A DNA stretch of 64,000 nucleotides from Archangium violaceum Cb vi76 (GTDB lineage: Bacteria; Myxococcota; Myxococcia; Myxococcales; Myxococcaceae): positions 27,367 through 91,366 of the forward strand of contig NZ_JPMI01000302.1 in NCBI RefSeq assembly GCF_000733295.1. The letters run 5' to 3'. Every line of letters starts with the position of its first letter. The stretch's first letter is position 1. Below are positions 46,766-56,426 of this stretch, piece by piece. Below the pieces are notes generated by a model. The model was not told where the DNA came from, made no database searches, and saw nothing but the letters and a program-made list of their open reading frames with translations. The position numbers and the translations under genes were made by a program.

Positions 46766-47668
46766 TCAGCCCTTGCGCGCCATGAACTCGCGGATGTGCT
46801 GGAAGACCTGCGTCGACCGCTGCAAGGTGACCCAGTGTGTCGCCCCTGGGAACTTATGGATGGTGAGATCGGGCACGTACTCTTCCAACCCATTGAGGCA
46901 GCCTGGGAGCAGAGTGGCGTCTGCCTCCCCCCAGAGCATGAGCACTGGGAAGCGAGCCTTCCACTTCTCCTGGGACACCCCCTCCAGGAGGTTGCTGCCA
47001 CCCGGGGAGCCCTTTCCATCCGGTGGGGCGAGCCTCGCGGCCCGGTAGTAGTTGAGGGCGGCTTCGATTGCGCCAGGAGAATTCCAGGACTGCACCCACT
47101 CCTCGACGTCCTCGTCGGAGAGCTGCGCACCATCTTTGCGAGCTTCCGCAATGACCGCCTGGCGCATGAAGGCGAAGTCGTTCGCCTCGAATTGGGCGCC
47201 AACGCCCGGAATGGAGAAAGTCAGCATGTAGCTGCTGGCCTCCTGCTGCTTTGGGTTCTCCCGCAGCTCGCGGTTGAACAGGGCGGGGTGCGTGACGTTC
47301 GCGGTGATGAACCTTCGGACGTACTCCGGGTGCCGCAGCGCGAAGCTCCAGCCCAGCAGTGCGCCCCAGTCCTGGCACACCACGGTGACCTTGCTCAGGC
47401 CCAGGTGGTCCAACAGCGCGCGCACGTCCTCCACCAGGAGGTGGATGTTGTACTGCTCGACGTCCTTCGGCCGTGTCGTCTGGTTGTAACCCCGGAGATC
47501 TGGAGCGATGGCCAGATGGTCCTTCGAGAACTCCGCGAGATATCGCTTCCAGATTCCCCAGTATTCAGGACATCCGTGGAGGAAAAGGATGGGCTCGCCC
47601 CTCCCTTCCATCACGTAGTGCATTTGGATGCCGTTGATCTCCGCGTAGGCGTGCCGCATGTCGCTCAT
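46766..47668 (-). CDS. Alpha/beta hydrolase, epoxide-hydrolase-like
   Basis: 300 residues from ATG 47668 (MSDMRHAYAEINGIQMHYVM). HGxP oxyanion motif HGCPE (residue 31), nucleophile Asp100 in VVCQDWGALLGW, Arg/cap region, acid in LWGEADATLLP, catalytic His in GATHWVTLQ. This Asp-type nucleophile with HGxP is diagnostic of epoxide hydrolases (and related haloalkane dehalogenases). It fits beside an FAD monooxygenase in the same block, which could form an epoxide. A 14-base perfect palindrome lies about 80 bases upstream. Confidence 0.88.
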   Translation of the reverse strand: MSDMRHAYAEINGIQMHYVMEGRGEPILFLHGCPEYWGIWKRYLAEFSKDHLAIAPDLRGYNQTTRPKDVEQYNIHLLVEDVRALLDHLGLSKVTVVCQDWGALLGWSFALRHPEYVRRFITANVTHPALFNRELRENPKQQEASSYMLTFSIPGVGAQFEANDFAFMRQAVIAEARKDGAQLSDEDVEEWVQSWNSPGAIEAALNYYRAARLAPPDGKGSPGGSNLLEGVSQEKWKARFPVLMLWGEADATLLPGCLNGLEEYVPDLTIHKFPGATHWVTLQRSTQVFQHIREFMARKG

Positions 47669-47745
47669 CCAGGGGAAGGAGGTGCGCTCACCGCACCCTC
47701 TTCCACATGATGCCACGACCACAACATGACTCTAATCGGAATCAA

Positions 47746-47759
47746 GAGCACATGTGCTC
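47746..47759. promoter_or_regulatory. Operator-like palindrome upstream of the epoxide-hydrolase gene
   Basis: GAGCACATGTGCTC is a perfect 14-base palindrome about 80 bases upstream of the hydrolase start; a further half-site GTGCTCG follows at about 47764-47770. This arrangement suits a dimeric repressor such as a TetR- or MarR-type regulator, but no such gene lies in the block. Confidence 0.4.
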
Positions 47760-47893
47760 GAACGTGCTCGGCAATGGGAAGAACACGACAGCACGGTGCG
47801 GAGGGTGCCGGGGTAGAGGTACGGTTGACCCGTGCCCTACCCGCAGCGGCAACCCTCCGTGAAACAAGCGCCAGCGGGCCTGGAGCGCGCCGC

Positions 47894-49705
47894 TCAGCCC
47901 TGGGGCCCGCCCCGCTTCTCGTCGGACTGCCAGCCGTAGTTGCCCACGAACTGGGTCACCGTCTCGGCCACTCCATTCACCACGGTCAGCGCCTCGTCCG
48001 AGGCACGCAGCTGTTCCATCGTCTGGTCCATCATCGTGGAGAGCTGGGTGACCGCCTGGACGATCTGCACGATACCGCTGTTCTGCTGCGTCACGGCCGC
48101 GGTGATCTGCCGCACCGACGCGGCGTTGTCCCGAACGATGCCCGAAAGCTCCTGGATGCGGGTGCCGAACTCACGCACCTGGATGATACTGGCCTCCACG
48201 CGCACGGTGCCCTGCTCCATCATCGACACCGAGGTGCGGATGGCCGAGCTGATGTCCAGGAGGATCTCCCGCACCTTGCTGGTCGCCTTGATGGACTGAT
48301 CCGCCAGCGTGCGGATCTCGCGCGCCACCACCCCGAAACCCCGGCCGTGCTCACCGGAGCGCACGGCCTCGATGGCGGCGTTGAGCGCCAGCATGTTCGA
48401 CTGGTCGGCCAGATCCTTCACCGTGGTCGTGATGTGGCCGATCTGACGCGCCCGCTCTCCAAGCGCCTTGATCTGCCGCGACATCTCTCGCACCTGATCG
48501 CCGATCTGCTGGATGCTGTCGAGGCTGTGCTCGATGGCGGACTGACCCAGCCGGCTGATCTCGTCGGCCTTCTCCGTCTTGTGCAGGATGTCTTCCGCCT
48601 TCTGAGCGGCAAGCGCGGAGGTTTCCTTGATCTCCTGGGTGGTGACCTGGGTCTCCTGCAAGGCCGTCGCCTGGAGGGTGAGCACCTCCGTCTGCTTGGA
48701 GGTGGACAACCCCAGTTGCTGGGCCGAGCCGCGCAGGTTGTTCGCCGACTCACCCAACGACTGAGAGAAGGCGCGCAGCTGCTCGAAGGCCTGCGCGGTG
48801 GCCAGCGAGAGATCGCCCACCTCATCGGTGGAGATCCAATCCGGCAGCTTCGGCTTGCCCGACGCCAGGGCCTGCATGGCCTCTTGCACGCACCGGGCGG
48901 CCTCGGACTGGTGCTGGGCAATCCGCCACGCGGACAGCGCGGCGTTGACCAGCAGGAAGATACCCAGCAACGTCAACGGAACCCCGATGCTCACCTTCAG
49001 CTTATCGACGGATTGATCCAGCACATCGAGGAACGGGAGGTTGGGGTTGCTCACCACGAGGGCCCGCATATGCTCATAGGCGGTGAGCGATTCCTTACCG
49101 ACGATGGTGGCAGTGAACACCAACGTGTTCGCCACGAAGAGCCCGAACGCGTAGGGCAGGTACCAGCGCTGCCGCGGCCACAAGAGTCCACCACCCCGGA
49201 GGGCCGCCTCGGGATGTTTATGGAACTCCTCGATGGCGTACGGGCTCACGAGCTTCTCGAGCACGAGCCGGATCTGCAGCCAGACCAGCAGCGAAATGAG
49301 CAGCGCGACGAGCGTGGCCCAAGGCACGACCAAGAGGCTCGTCCCGTAGTAGAGGGCCGGAAGGCCCACGTACAGACCGACACCAATCCCCGTCCCCGTC
49401 GTGAGGTACATCTCAATCGTACGCGGCACCTTCAAGATGCGCGTCAACCGGTCGCCGGGCCTGTCCTCGGCATTCACTTCGAGCGCCTTCTTCAGCGTCG
49501 TGCGGATGACGACAAAGGGCAGGATCAGACCCAGCGTCAGCATGAGCCCCGGAAGCAGCGAGATCGCGATGTTGCGCGCCCGATCTCCTTCATGAGCCAT
49601 GATCAGCATGGTCAGGTAGACCAACGGCGGCGTCGCCATGCCCGAGTGGTTCTGATAGCTCTTGAACAGCTTTTTGGTGACCGCGTTCAGCTCAGTTGGC
49701 GTCAT
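47894..49705 (-). CDS. Membrane methyl-accepting chemotaxis-type protein
   Basis: 603 residues from ATG 49705 ([18 protein letters not shown]). About six TM helices in the first 330 residues (e.g. [54 protein letters not shown]) and no large periplasmic loop, so any signal would be read within the membrane or by a partner. The rest is a long MCP signalling coiled-coil whose hairpin tip reads [25 protein letters not shown], somewhat diverged from the consensus (Ala-Arg-Ala-Gly-Glu-Gln). It could feed the CheA system at 37.6 kb, which has no receptor of its own. Confidence 0.85.
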   Translation of the reverse strand: MTPTELNAVTKKLFKSYQNHSGMATPPLVYLTMLIMAHEGDRARNIAISLLPGLMLTLGLILPFVVIRTTLKKALEVNAEDRPGDRLTRILKVPRTIEMYLTTGTGIGVGLYVGLPALYYGTSLLVVPWATLVALLISLLVWLQIRLVLEKLVSPYAIEEFHKHPEAALRGGGLLWPRQRWYLPYAFGLFVANTLVFTATIVGKESLTAYEHMRALVVSNPNLPFLDVLDQSVDKLKVSIGVPLTLLGIFLLVNAALSAWRIAQHQSEAARCVQEAMQALASGKPKLPDWISTDEVGDLSLATAQAFEQLRAFSQSLGESANNLRGSAQQLGLSTSKQTEVLTLQATALQETQVTTQEIKETSALAAQKAEDILHKTEKADEISRLGQSAIEHSLDSIQQIGDQVREMSRQIKALGERARQIGHITTTVKDLADQSNMLALNAAIEAVRSGEHGRGFGVVAREIRTLADQSIKATSKVREILLDISSAIRTSVSMMEQGTVRVEASIIQVREFGTRIQELSGIVRDNAASVRQITAAVTQQNSGIVQIVQAVTQLSTMMDQTMEQLRASDEALTVVNGVAETVTQFVGNYGWQSDEKRGGPQG

Positions 49706-50049
49706 TTCTAGAAGCGCCCTTAAGTCGCCCTGCTGGAAGTACAGGTTGACCCGACCATAGCCGACCCGGAGAGCACAGTGAAGTCTCGGTCGGCCCCTGC
49801 CTCGGAGAGCAGAAGTGCTGGCCCCTGTCCTCATCCCCGGCCCAGGGGTGTGAACCCGAGAGGTTGGGTCATGGACCCGACCGCCTGTTCACACTCCTGG
49901 TTTTCCAGTTTTTCCGTGAATTGGATCTTGACTTTCCAAGAATATTCTGCAATAGGACATTTCTTGAGCCTCCAGCGCGGGGGCAACGTGGCCCCTGCCC
50001 GTCCAACTGCTGGTGGACAAGCATGCGAGGGGGTCGAGGAGACGGGCCT
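49706..50049. other. Divergent spacer before the UbiA-family gene, A/T-rich
   Basis: 344 bases with no gene. The middle (about 49,900-49,980) is clearly richer in A and T than the neighbours and holds the promoter candidate given separately. No repeat or transposon end seen. Confidence 0.5.
49928..49956 (+). promoter_or_regulatory. Possible promoter for the UbiA-family gene
   Basis: TTGACT at 49928-49933, 17 bases, then AATAGG at 49951-49956 in the A/T-rich spacer, about 95 bases before the UbiA start. The -10 is imperfect. Offered as a candidate only. Confidence 0.3.
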
Positions 50050-51024
50050 ATGGACTCCAAAGCACTGACTGAGGCGTGGCCAACGGAAACTCCTGCCGAG
50101 ACGCAACAAGCGAGTCAGCGTCCGCGGTCACGGGCCCTGTGGGCAGTGATGGCACACGAGCTGTCATTCATCTACCAGGTCATCCGGAGAGACATCTCTT
50201 CGGCTGTCATGCCGGGCCTCATCTTCGGGCTCGCGGCCTGGCATACCGCGGGCGGTTCCGCGCTCGAGCTGGTGTCGCAGTTGGGGCGGGGCCTGCTGTA
50301 CTTCACGCTCTATGCTTTCACGTTCTGCCTCTCCAACCAGCTCATGGGTGTGGAGGAGGATCGGATCAACAAGCCGGACCGCCCGCTGGCACGTGAAATG
50401 GTGTCGCTCCGGGGCGCGAGCATCCGTTGGGTGCTCGCCATGACCGTCTACACGCTGGTGGGCTGGTGGCTCGGTGTGTTGGAGTGGACCCTGCTGTGGC
50501 AGGCAGTGACCATCGTCCACAACCTGCTGCGCGGTGCTCGCAACTGGTTCATCAAGAACCTGTCGATGGGGCTGGGGGTATGGGCGTCACTGGAAGCGGG
50601 ATGGAGGATCGCGTCCCCCATTGTTCCCCAGGGAGCCCGCGAATGGATCACCTTCCTGTCCGTGTCCGTCTTCCTCCTGGTGCCGCTGCAGGATCTGCGC
50701 GACATCGAAGGTGACAGGGACAGCGGGCGCAAGACATTCCCGATGGTGTTCGGCATCACGGCCACGCGCAGATTCCTGGGCGTTGGCTTCGCCGCGCTGG
50801 CGGTGATCACCCACCTGCTGATGATGCGGCTGGTGGGCGCGCCCGCGACGATGGCCGGCGCCTCGCCTCAGGTGCTCGTCTTCGATGCTCTGCTCGCGCT
50901 CACGAGCTTGATGATCTGCTTCCAGGTACTCACCCGGCACCGCCCTGAGCAGGACCACAAGACCTACATGCACTACACCTACTGGTACTGCGTGGCGCTC
51001 GCGAGCACCTTCGTCCTCGTCTGA
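50050..51024 (+). CDS. UbiA-superfamily membrane protein, resembles non-canonical UbiA-type terpene cyclase
   Basis: 324 residues from ATG 50050 (MDSKALTEAWPTETPAETQQ). About seven to eight TM helices. First Asp-rich motif NQLMGVEEDRINKPDRP (N96, D104, D110), second motif LQDLRDIEGDRDSGRKTFP (D215, D218, D222). UbiA enzymes bind a prenyl diphosphate through two Mg sites in such motifs; ubiquinone-type UbiAs prenylate an aromatic. The NQ..GVEED.INKPDRP and QD.RDIEGD..GRKT wording resembles the terpene-cyclising branch (fungal EriG and some bacterial relatives). No aromatic-acid synthase or quinone gene is nearby. Substrate and product are unknown. Confidence 0.8.
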   Translation: MDSKALTEAWPTETPAETQQASQRPRSRALWAVMAHELSFIYQVIRRDISSAVMPGLIFGLAAWHTAGGSALELVSQLGRGLLYFTLYAFTFCLSNQLMGVEEDRINKPDRPLAREMVSLRGASIRWVLAMTVYTLVGWWLGVLEWTLLWQAVTIVHNLLRGARNWFIKNLSMGLGVWASLEAGWRIASPIVPQGAREWITFLSVSVFLLVPLQDLRDIEGDRDSGRKTFPMVFGITATRRFLGVGFAALAVITHLLMMRLVGAPATMAGASPQVLVFDALLALTSLMICFQVLTRHRPEQDHKTYMHYTYWYCVALASTFVLV

Positions 51025-51107
51025 GGGGATACCTGTCGCGGTGCGAGATGCGGACCCACCGCCACCAGGCAGCTGGCGGTGCGCCCCGGCGTGCTGGAGC
51101 ACTTTCC

Positions 51108-51134
51108 GGGCCTCCCCCACCAGGTGGGAGGCCC
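51108..51134. terminator. Bidirectional hairpin between convergent genes
   Basis: GGGCCTCCC (51108-51116) and GGGAGGCCC (51126-51134) form a nine-pair G/C stem with a nine-base loop, between the 3' ends of the UbiA and FAD genes. There is no U-run either side, so it may act as a Rho-aided or structure-only terminator for both. Confidence 0.55.
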
Positions 51135-51225
51135 TTGCTGGGAAGACCGTGGTCTCAGCGCCCTCTCGGGGCGGAGGTGGGCTCCGCTCGATCGGAGCCC
51201 CGCCGCCCTTCTCCAGTCCGGGCAA

Positions 51226-52602
51226 TCACGAAGAGGACTGAGAAGCCCCGGCCTCCGGCGAGCGTGCCGTCAAGATGCGCCACAGCATGCCAGGCGAGAA
51301 CAACGTCGCGGGGGACTTCAGCATGTGCTGCACGTTCGCGAAGCTCCGGACGACCTCCTCGTCACGCGCGGCCAGAGAAATGATCTGCTTGGTGTACCAG
51401 CTCATGAACCCGAAGCCGGGAGGCCGGGCTCCCTCCACCTCCGGGTGGCCCATGTCCTGGCTCATGGCCATCATCCACGGCAACAGCAACACGGAGGGCA
51501 CCTGCTTGCGGAAACGCTGCGCCAGGCCGGTGAGGGAACCCGCAGGCTGGTTGCGCAAACACTTGTCGAGCAACATCACCTGCAGGGCACCGGACGTCAT
51601 GCCCTGGCCGTACAGCGGGTTGAGGCTGCACACCGAATCCCCGAGCACCACCAGGTGCTCAGGGAAGCGGCTCATCTGATCATAGTGCCGGCGCTGGCTG
51701 CCGGGAATCTTGTGCTGGACGATTGGCCCCGCCGGCTCGGCGTCCTTGATGGCGTGATAGACGTCGGGCCGCGCCAACGAGCGCGAGTATTCCACGAACC
51801 CGGCATCGTCCGTCGGGGCCTGCTCCTTGAGGTAACCCGCCAGCGTCACGATCCAGCGATCCTTCTCGATGGGGAAGATCATGCCCACGCGCTTCCCATG
51901 AGGCGGCTCGGCGTAGATGGCCACCATCAACCAATCGGCCTGGTGGTTCTTGGGCCGATGGAAGATACGGCTGGTGTAGCAGACGTCCGTCTTGATGAGG
52001 GTCTGCGGTACACGAGGATAGCCGAGTTGCTCCAACCACTGGGGCGTCTGGGAGCCACGGCCGCTCGCGTCCACCACGAGGTCCACTCCGTCGAGTGTCG
52101 TCTCGGCCTCACCCTTGCGGTGGAGCCGGATGCCAGTGATGCGCGTGTTGTCCGGGGAGGCCAGGTAGCCCTTGGCCTCGCAGCGATCCATGACCTCCAC
52201 GTTGGGCAATGCCAGCACGCGCTGACGCACCTTCCAATCCAGCAACCCCCGGCTCTGGCTGTAGGCGATCACACCCGTCTTGGCGCGTACCAACCAATAG
52301 CCCGAGTGGAACCAGGCCGCGTCAGACATCTCCGCGGGTGTCGAACCCGCCGCCACGAGCTCCTCGAAGAGCCCTGGGAAGAGCTCCGCCATGATTTGAG
52401 CGCCCTTGGCCAGCAACACATGGGGGTGTTGGATCTGGGGCGTGCCCTTGCGGGGCTCCGGGTTGTCCTGCAGCGCATCGCGCTCGACGAGGGTGACCTT
52501 CTCGAACCGCTCGGACAGGACCCGGGTCGCCAGGAGTCCCGCCATGCTCGAACCGAGTACGACCGCGTGCTTGCCCAACTTGCCGTTCGCGTCACCCGAC
52601 AT
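51226..52602 (-). CDS. FAD-dependent monooxygenase (polyprenyl-hydroxylase/epoxidase-like)
   Basis: 458 residues from ATG 52602, with GAGG nine bases upstream. Rossmann FAD motif VVLGSSMAGLLATRVLSERF, then VERDAL; middle region with VDASGRGSQTPQWL; second FAD motif VVLGDSVCSLNPLYGQGMTSGALQ (GD motif). A group A flavoprotein monooxygenase. It keeps NADH/NADPH-dependent folds seen in terpenoid-type and polyketide oxidations. A DG-type residue and no TM helix except a weakly hydrophobic C-terminal part. With the epoxide hydrolase and two P450s it may tailor the UbiA product. Confidence 0.88.
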   Translation of the reverse strand: MSGDANGKLGKHAVVLGSSMAGLLATRVLSERFEKVTLVERDALQDNPEPRKGTPQIQHPHVLLAKGAQIMAELFPGLFEELVAAGSTPAEMSDAAWFHSGYWLVRAKTGVIAYSQSRGLLDWKVRQRVLALPNVEVMDRCEAKGYLASPDNTRITGIRLHRKGEAETTLDGVDLVVDASGRGSQTPQWLEQLGYPRVPQTLIKTDVCYTSRIFHRPKNHQADWLMVAIYAEPPHGKRVGMIFPIEKDRWIVTLAGYLKEQAPTDDAGFVEYSRSLARPDVYHAIKDAEPAGPIVQHKIPGSQRRHYDQMSRFPEHLVVLGDSVCSLNPLYGQGMTSGALQVMLLDKCLRNQPAGSLTGLAQRFRKQVPSVLLLPWMMAMSQDMGHPEVEGARPPGFGFMSWYTKQIISLAARDEEVVRSFANVQHMLKSPATLFSPGMLWRILTARSPEAGASQSSS

Positions 52603-52824
52603 CGTCATCACCCTCAGTCTGGGAGGAATTTTACAGGCTGAAGATTAACCGATGAGAGTGTTCGATCCCAAGCAGTGGGTGAAGACGGAGGAAAAGCCGG
52701 ACTCATGCACGGCAGGCGGGCAGGTACGGGGGCGCCCCGGACGAGCGCTCCGGCGGAGTTGGATTGCTGTCCGCTATGTGCTCCTGGCAAGGTCGGCCGC
52801 TTCCACGCGACCGACTCGAAGCCC

Positions 52825-55242
52825 ATGCCCCTCTCCCAGCAGGCCAGGACCCGCTTCGCGGCGGCGGCGGCGGCCTTCGCCCTCCCCCTCCTCTACTTCC
52901 ACCGGGCGGCCTTCTCCGGGAAGATCTTCGCCTCGCGAGACATCCTCCGGGTCTACTACCCGCTGAAGCAGTACTGGGCCGAGCGCGTCTCGCAGTTCCA
53001 GTTCCCGGACTGGTACCCGTACAACGCGCTGGGGCAGCCCTACCCGGGCATGCTCATCTCCGGCGCGTTCCACCCGGCCAACCTGCTCTACCTGCTGTTG
53101 CCGCTGGGGACGGCGCTCAAGTTCATCACCCTGCTGTCCTATATGGCGGCGCTGGGAGGCACGTACCTCTTCGCGCGGCTCTGGGGCCTGGGCCGCGGTC
53201 CCGCGCTGTTCTCGGGGCTCACCTACGCGCTGTGCGGCTACATGGTGGGCATCAGCAACAACCTGCTCTACCTCATGGCGGCCAGCACGTTTCCCTGGGC
53301 CCTCTGGGGCGCCGAGCGCTTCCTGCGTGCGCCCTCCGTGGGCCGCGCCACCGCCGCCGCCCTCCCGCTGTGCCTCGTCCTCCTCAGCGGAGATGCCCAG
53401 AGCTTCGCCCTGTGCAACGGCATGCTGCTGGTGCTCGTGCTGCTGCGCCCGGATCGCTCGGGCGCGCTGCGGGCCGCGCCCCGGGCCGGACTGCTCATCG
53501 TGCTCGGCGCGCTCCTGTCCGCGGTGCAGATCCTCCCCGTCCTCACCACGGTGAAGAACGCCTGGCCCAGCGCGCCCACGCTCCAGGTGGCCACCTCCTT
53601 CCCGTTCCATCCCCTGCGGCTGCTCGAGCTCGCCCTCGGGGCGCTCTTCCTCGACCCGGGGTCCGGCACGGCGGCCTCGAGCGTGATGGCGGATGAGCTG
53701 TTCCGGACAGGCATGGGGGGCTTCTGGGTGAGCTCGGTGTACATGGGGCTCCCGGCCGTCCTGCTGCTGGGCGGTGCCCTGTGGACCTGGCGGCGCCACC
53801 CGCTGACCTGGAAGGTGTCCGCCGTCACGCTGGCGCTCCTCGCCCTGACGCTGCCGAATCACCTCCCGCTGTACCGCTGGTTCTACCAGTGGGTTCCCCT
53901 CTGGAATGCCTTCCGCTACCCGGAGAAGCTGCTGCCCTACGTCTTGTTTCCCCTCTCCCTGGGCGCTGGCACCGGGCTGGAGGCCGTCCTCCGGGATTCC
54001 ACCCTGTCACGGCGGCTCGGCCGGGCCGGTCTCGTGCTCGCCGGTGTCTGCGGACTGCTCGCGCTGGGCGAGTGGCGGTCGCGGCTGTTCTCCAGCGGCG
54101 TCATCCACTCCCTCTGGGAGAAGGCGGATCCCTCCATCCTGGAGGTGCTCCACGGCAATTTCCTCCAGGCCACCGGGGTGGGCGCCATCACGCTCGCGCT
54201 GATGGGCCTGGTGCTGGCGGCGCTGGCGCGAGCCCTCCCCCCGGCACGGGGCGTGGCGCTCCTCCTCGGGCTCCAGTTCGCCGCCCTCTACCAGGCCAAC
54301 GAGGGCACCTACCACGTGACCTACACGGACGTGCTGGAACAGCCCACGGGCTTCCTGAAGGTCATCGTGCAACGGGAGACGGAGGCGGGCGCGGTGCCGC
54401 CGCGGGTCTTCGCGGGCGCGGAGGATCTCTCACCGCGCGAGGTCCCCGAGGAGCTCCATCCCGTGGACCTCATGTCCATCAACTTCGTCGCGGGGCTCGC
54501 GCCGGACACGCCCGCGCTCTGGCACGTGGAGAGCGCCGGGCCCTACCTGCCCGCCGCCTCCCGGCGGATGGCCGGGCTGCTCTACTCGCCCGACTCCGCC
54601 CAGCTCTGGTTGGGCCGCCTCGCCGGCCTCTACCACGTGCGCTACATCACCCTGGAGACCCGGGCCTATCAGCAGATCTCCGGCAACCCGAAGGTCGTCC
54701 TCGGGCAGGATCGCCGCCTGGGGCCGGGCGTGGTGCTGCTCAACCATCCGAACACGCTGCCTCGCGCCTACCTGGCCACGCCCGTCTGCGTGCCGGACGA
54801 GCCCTCCGCGCGCGCCCTCCTGCTCTCGCGCGCCTTCCACCCCCACCAGCAGGCGGTGCTGGAGTGCCCGCCCGAGACCCCGCGCGACGCGGCACCCGCC
54901 TCGCCTGGAGAGCCCGGCCAGGTGCGCATCGTCCGCTACGCGCCGGAGTCCGTGGAGCTCGAGGTGGACGCACGCGCGCCGGCGGCCCTGGTGCTCAACG
55001 ACGCCTTCTACGACGGGTGGAGCGCGACGCTGGACGGACAGCCCACGCCCATCCTCCCGGCCAACCTCGCGGTGCGCGGCGTACGCGTGCCCGCGGGCTC
55101 CCACCGCGTCACCTTCACCTACCGCACGCCGCATCTGGTGCTCGGGGCCGTCATCTCCCTGGTGACCCTGGGACTGCTCGGGCTCGCGGTGCTCGTGGAG
55201 CGCCGGAGGCGGGCTCAGGCCTTCTTCGAGCCCTCGATGTAG
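52825..55242 (+). CDS. YfhO-family multi-spanning membrane protein
   Basis: 805 residues from ATG 52825 (MPLSQQARTRFAAAAAA). N-terminal TM, a loop with FASRDILRVYYPLKQYW and FPDWYPYNALGQPYPG (typical of YfhO/GT-C-type glycosyltransferase-like proteins with Asp in the first loop), about 12 TM helices (to about 510), a periplasmic C-terminal domain (about 520-770) and a final TM (VLGAVISLVTLGLLGLAVLVE). Members move or modify lipid-linked sugars. It overlaps the broken SRPBCC gene at its end by 28 bases (convergent). Function in this block is open. Confidence 0.82.
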   Translation: MPLSQQARTRFAAAAAAFALPLLYFHRAAFSGKIFASRDILRVYYPLKQYWAERVSQFQFPDWYPYNALGQPYPGMLISGAFHPANLLYLLLPLGTALKFITLLSYMAALGGTYLFARLWGLGRGPALFSGLTYALCGYMVGISNNLLYLMAASTFPWALWGAERFLRAPSVGRATAAALPLCLVLLSGDAQSFALCNGMLLVLVLLRPDRSGALRAAPRAGLLIVLGALLSAVQILPVLTTVKNAWPSAPTLQVATSFPFHPLRLLELALGALFLDPGSGTAASSVMADELFRTGMGGFWVSSVYMGLPAVLLLGGALWTWRRHPLTWKVSAVTLALLALTLPNHLPLYRWFYQWVPLWNAFRYPEKLLPYVLFPLSLGAGTGLEAVLRDSTLSRRLGRAGLVLAGVCGLLALGEWRSRLFSSGVIHSLWEKADPSILEVLHGNFLQATGVGAITLALMGLVLAALARALPPARGVALLLGLQFAALYQANEGTYHVTYTDVLEQPTGFLKVIVQRETEAGAVPPRVFAGAEDLSPREVPEELHPVDLMSINFVAGLAPDTPALWHVESAGPYLPAASRRMAGLLYSPDSAQLWLGRLAGLYHVRYITLETRAYQQISGNPKVVLGQDRRLGPGVVLLNHPNTLPRAYLATPVCVPDEPSARALLLSRAFHPHQQAVLECPPETPRDAAPASPGEPGQVRIVRYAPESVELEVDARAPAALVLNDAFYDGWSATLDGQPTPILPANLAVRGVRVPAGSHRVTFTYRTPHLVLGAVISLVTLGLLGLAVLVERRRRAQAFFEPSM

Positions 55243-55513
55243 CCCGCCATCGCCTCCAGGTCCGAGATGATGGCCTTCTTGAAGCTGCCCAGCAGGAACC
55301 GGCCGAACAGCTCCAGGAGGAACCCCATCCCGCCGATCTCCGCCGCCATCGTCAGCGCCGTCTTCCCGCCCGCGGGCTCGAGCTGGTAGCGGAAGCGGTA
55401 GTGTCCGCGCTTCGAGCTGCCCTGCGTCCCGTCCACGTACAGCTCGAGCGACTTGTTGGGCTCCAGCCCGGTGACGCGGCGATCTCCTTCCGTACGGTGA
55501 ACTCGAGAGCCAT
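55215..55513 (-). pseudogene. SRPBCC (START-like) family gene with internal deletion
   Basis: The start MALEFTVRKEIAAS (ATG at 55513) has a typical SRPBCC first strand. It then jumps out of frame at about 55470 into VTGLEPNKSLELYVDGTQGS and the normal SRPBCC C-terminus with GKTALTMAAEIGGMGFLLEL, ending at TGA 55215. Length is 299 bases, not a multiple of three, and about 40-50 central codons (which carry the usual DVW/W-box) are missing. Such proteins bind lipids or act as aromatase/cyclase. As read it would not make the normal protein. Confidence 0.75.
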
Positions 55514-55536
55514 GGCATGCGCTCCGGTGTTCTCTT

Positions 55537-56426
55537 TCAGTCCATCAAGTGGTTGAGGCTGAGATCCAACCTGCTGCGCACCAGTCCCAGGAGACTCTCC
55601 AGCTCGGAGCCATCGAGCCTCAGCCGGGAAGCCAGCTCCCCACGGGTGAGCTTCAGCAACCGCTCGCGGGCATGCATCACCCGGCGCGCGATGCTGGAGC
55701 GGGGCTCGCCATACATCGTCGCCAGCCGGTCCATGGTGAGGCCATGGATGTGGTGCAGGCGCAGCAGGGCGCGCTCCCCCTCGGGCATGGCGGCCAGGGC
55801 CGTCCTCAGCGCGGTGACGAGCGCCTGGCGCGAGTTCTCCTTGAGAAGATCCCTCTCCGGATCATTCGGCGCCAGCATCCGCGCGAGCGTCTCCGGCGGC
55901 TCGTCGAAGAGCTCCTGGCGCCCGTCCAGGCTCGCCAACTCGCCCACGATGCGCACCCCGATGATGCGCACCCAGGACAGCAGCGGGCCCCGGCCCGAGT
56001 AGTCGGCGATCCTCGGAGGGGTGTCACCCCGGCCCAGCAACAACCGCTGGCGCATCACCTGCAACACCTCGTCCACGGTGGACGCGGCGACCTGCCCGAG
56101 CCGCGCCGGCACCTTCTGGAGGACATGCTGCTCGAAGGCGAGCAGGGCATGGCGCTCGCCCACGGCGCAGGCACACGCGAGGTAGAGATCCGCCCCATGG
56201 AGCTGGCGCAGCACCTCGGCGCCTCCTTCCGCGGGCAGGTGCCGGCCCAGGTGCTTCACGAAGGTCTCCGCCGGGAGCGTGACGGCGGGCCACGCCTCCC
56301 GCCCCTTCCCCAGCAGCTCCCGCAGGAGGGTTTCCAGGCCCTCCACCCCCTCCCATCCGGCGCTCCGCTCCGGCGGCACATGGGCCCGCAACAGCGCGGA
56401 GAGGGACTCCTCCTCCCGAGGCCCGC

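Noticed and set aside
47811..47846. Stem-loop GGGTAGAGGTACGG...CCGTGCCCTACCC near the end of the MCP gene
   Set aside because: Imperfect pairing and no U-run; I could not tell a terminator from chance in G+C-rich DNA.
52675..52824. Extension of the YfhO-type protein upstream, with a Cys-rich AELDCCPLCAP stretch
   Set aside because: The extra residues are before the first TM and do not look conserved; the ATG at 52825 gives the family-like start. The cysteine pattern may be chance.
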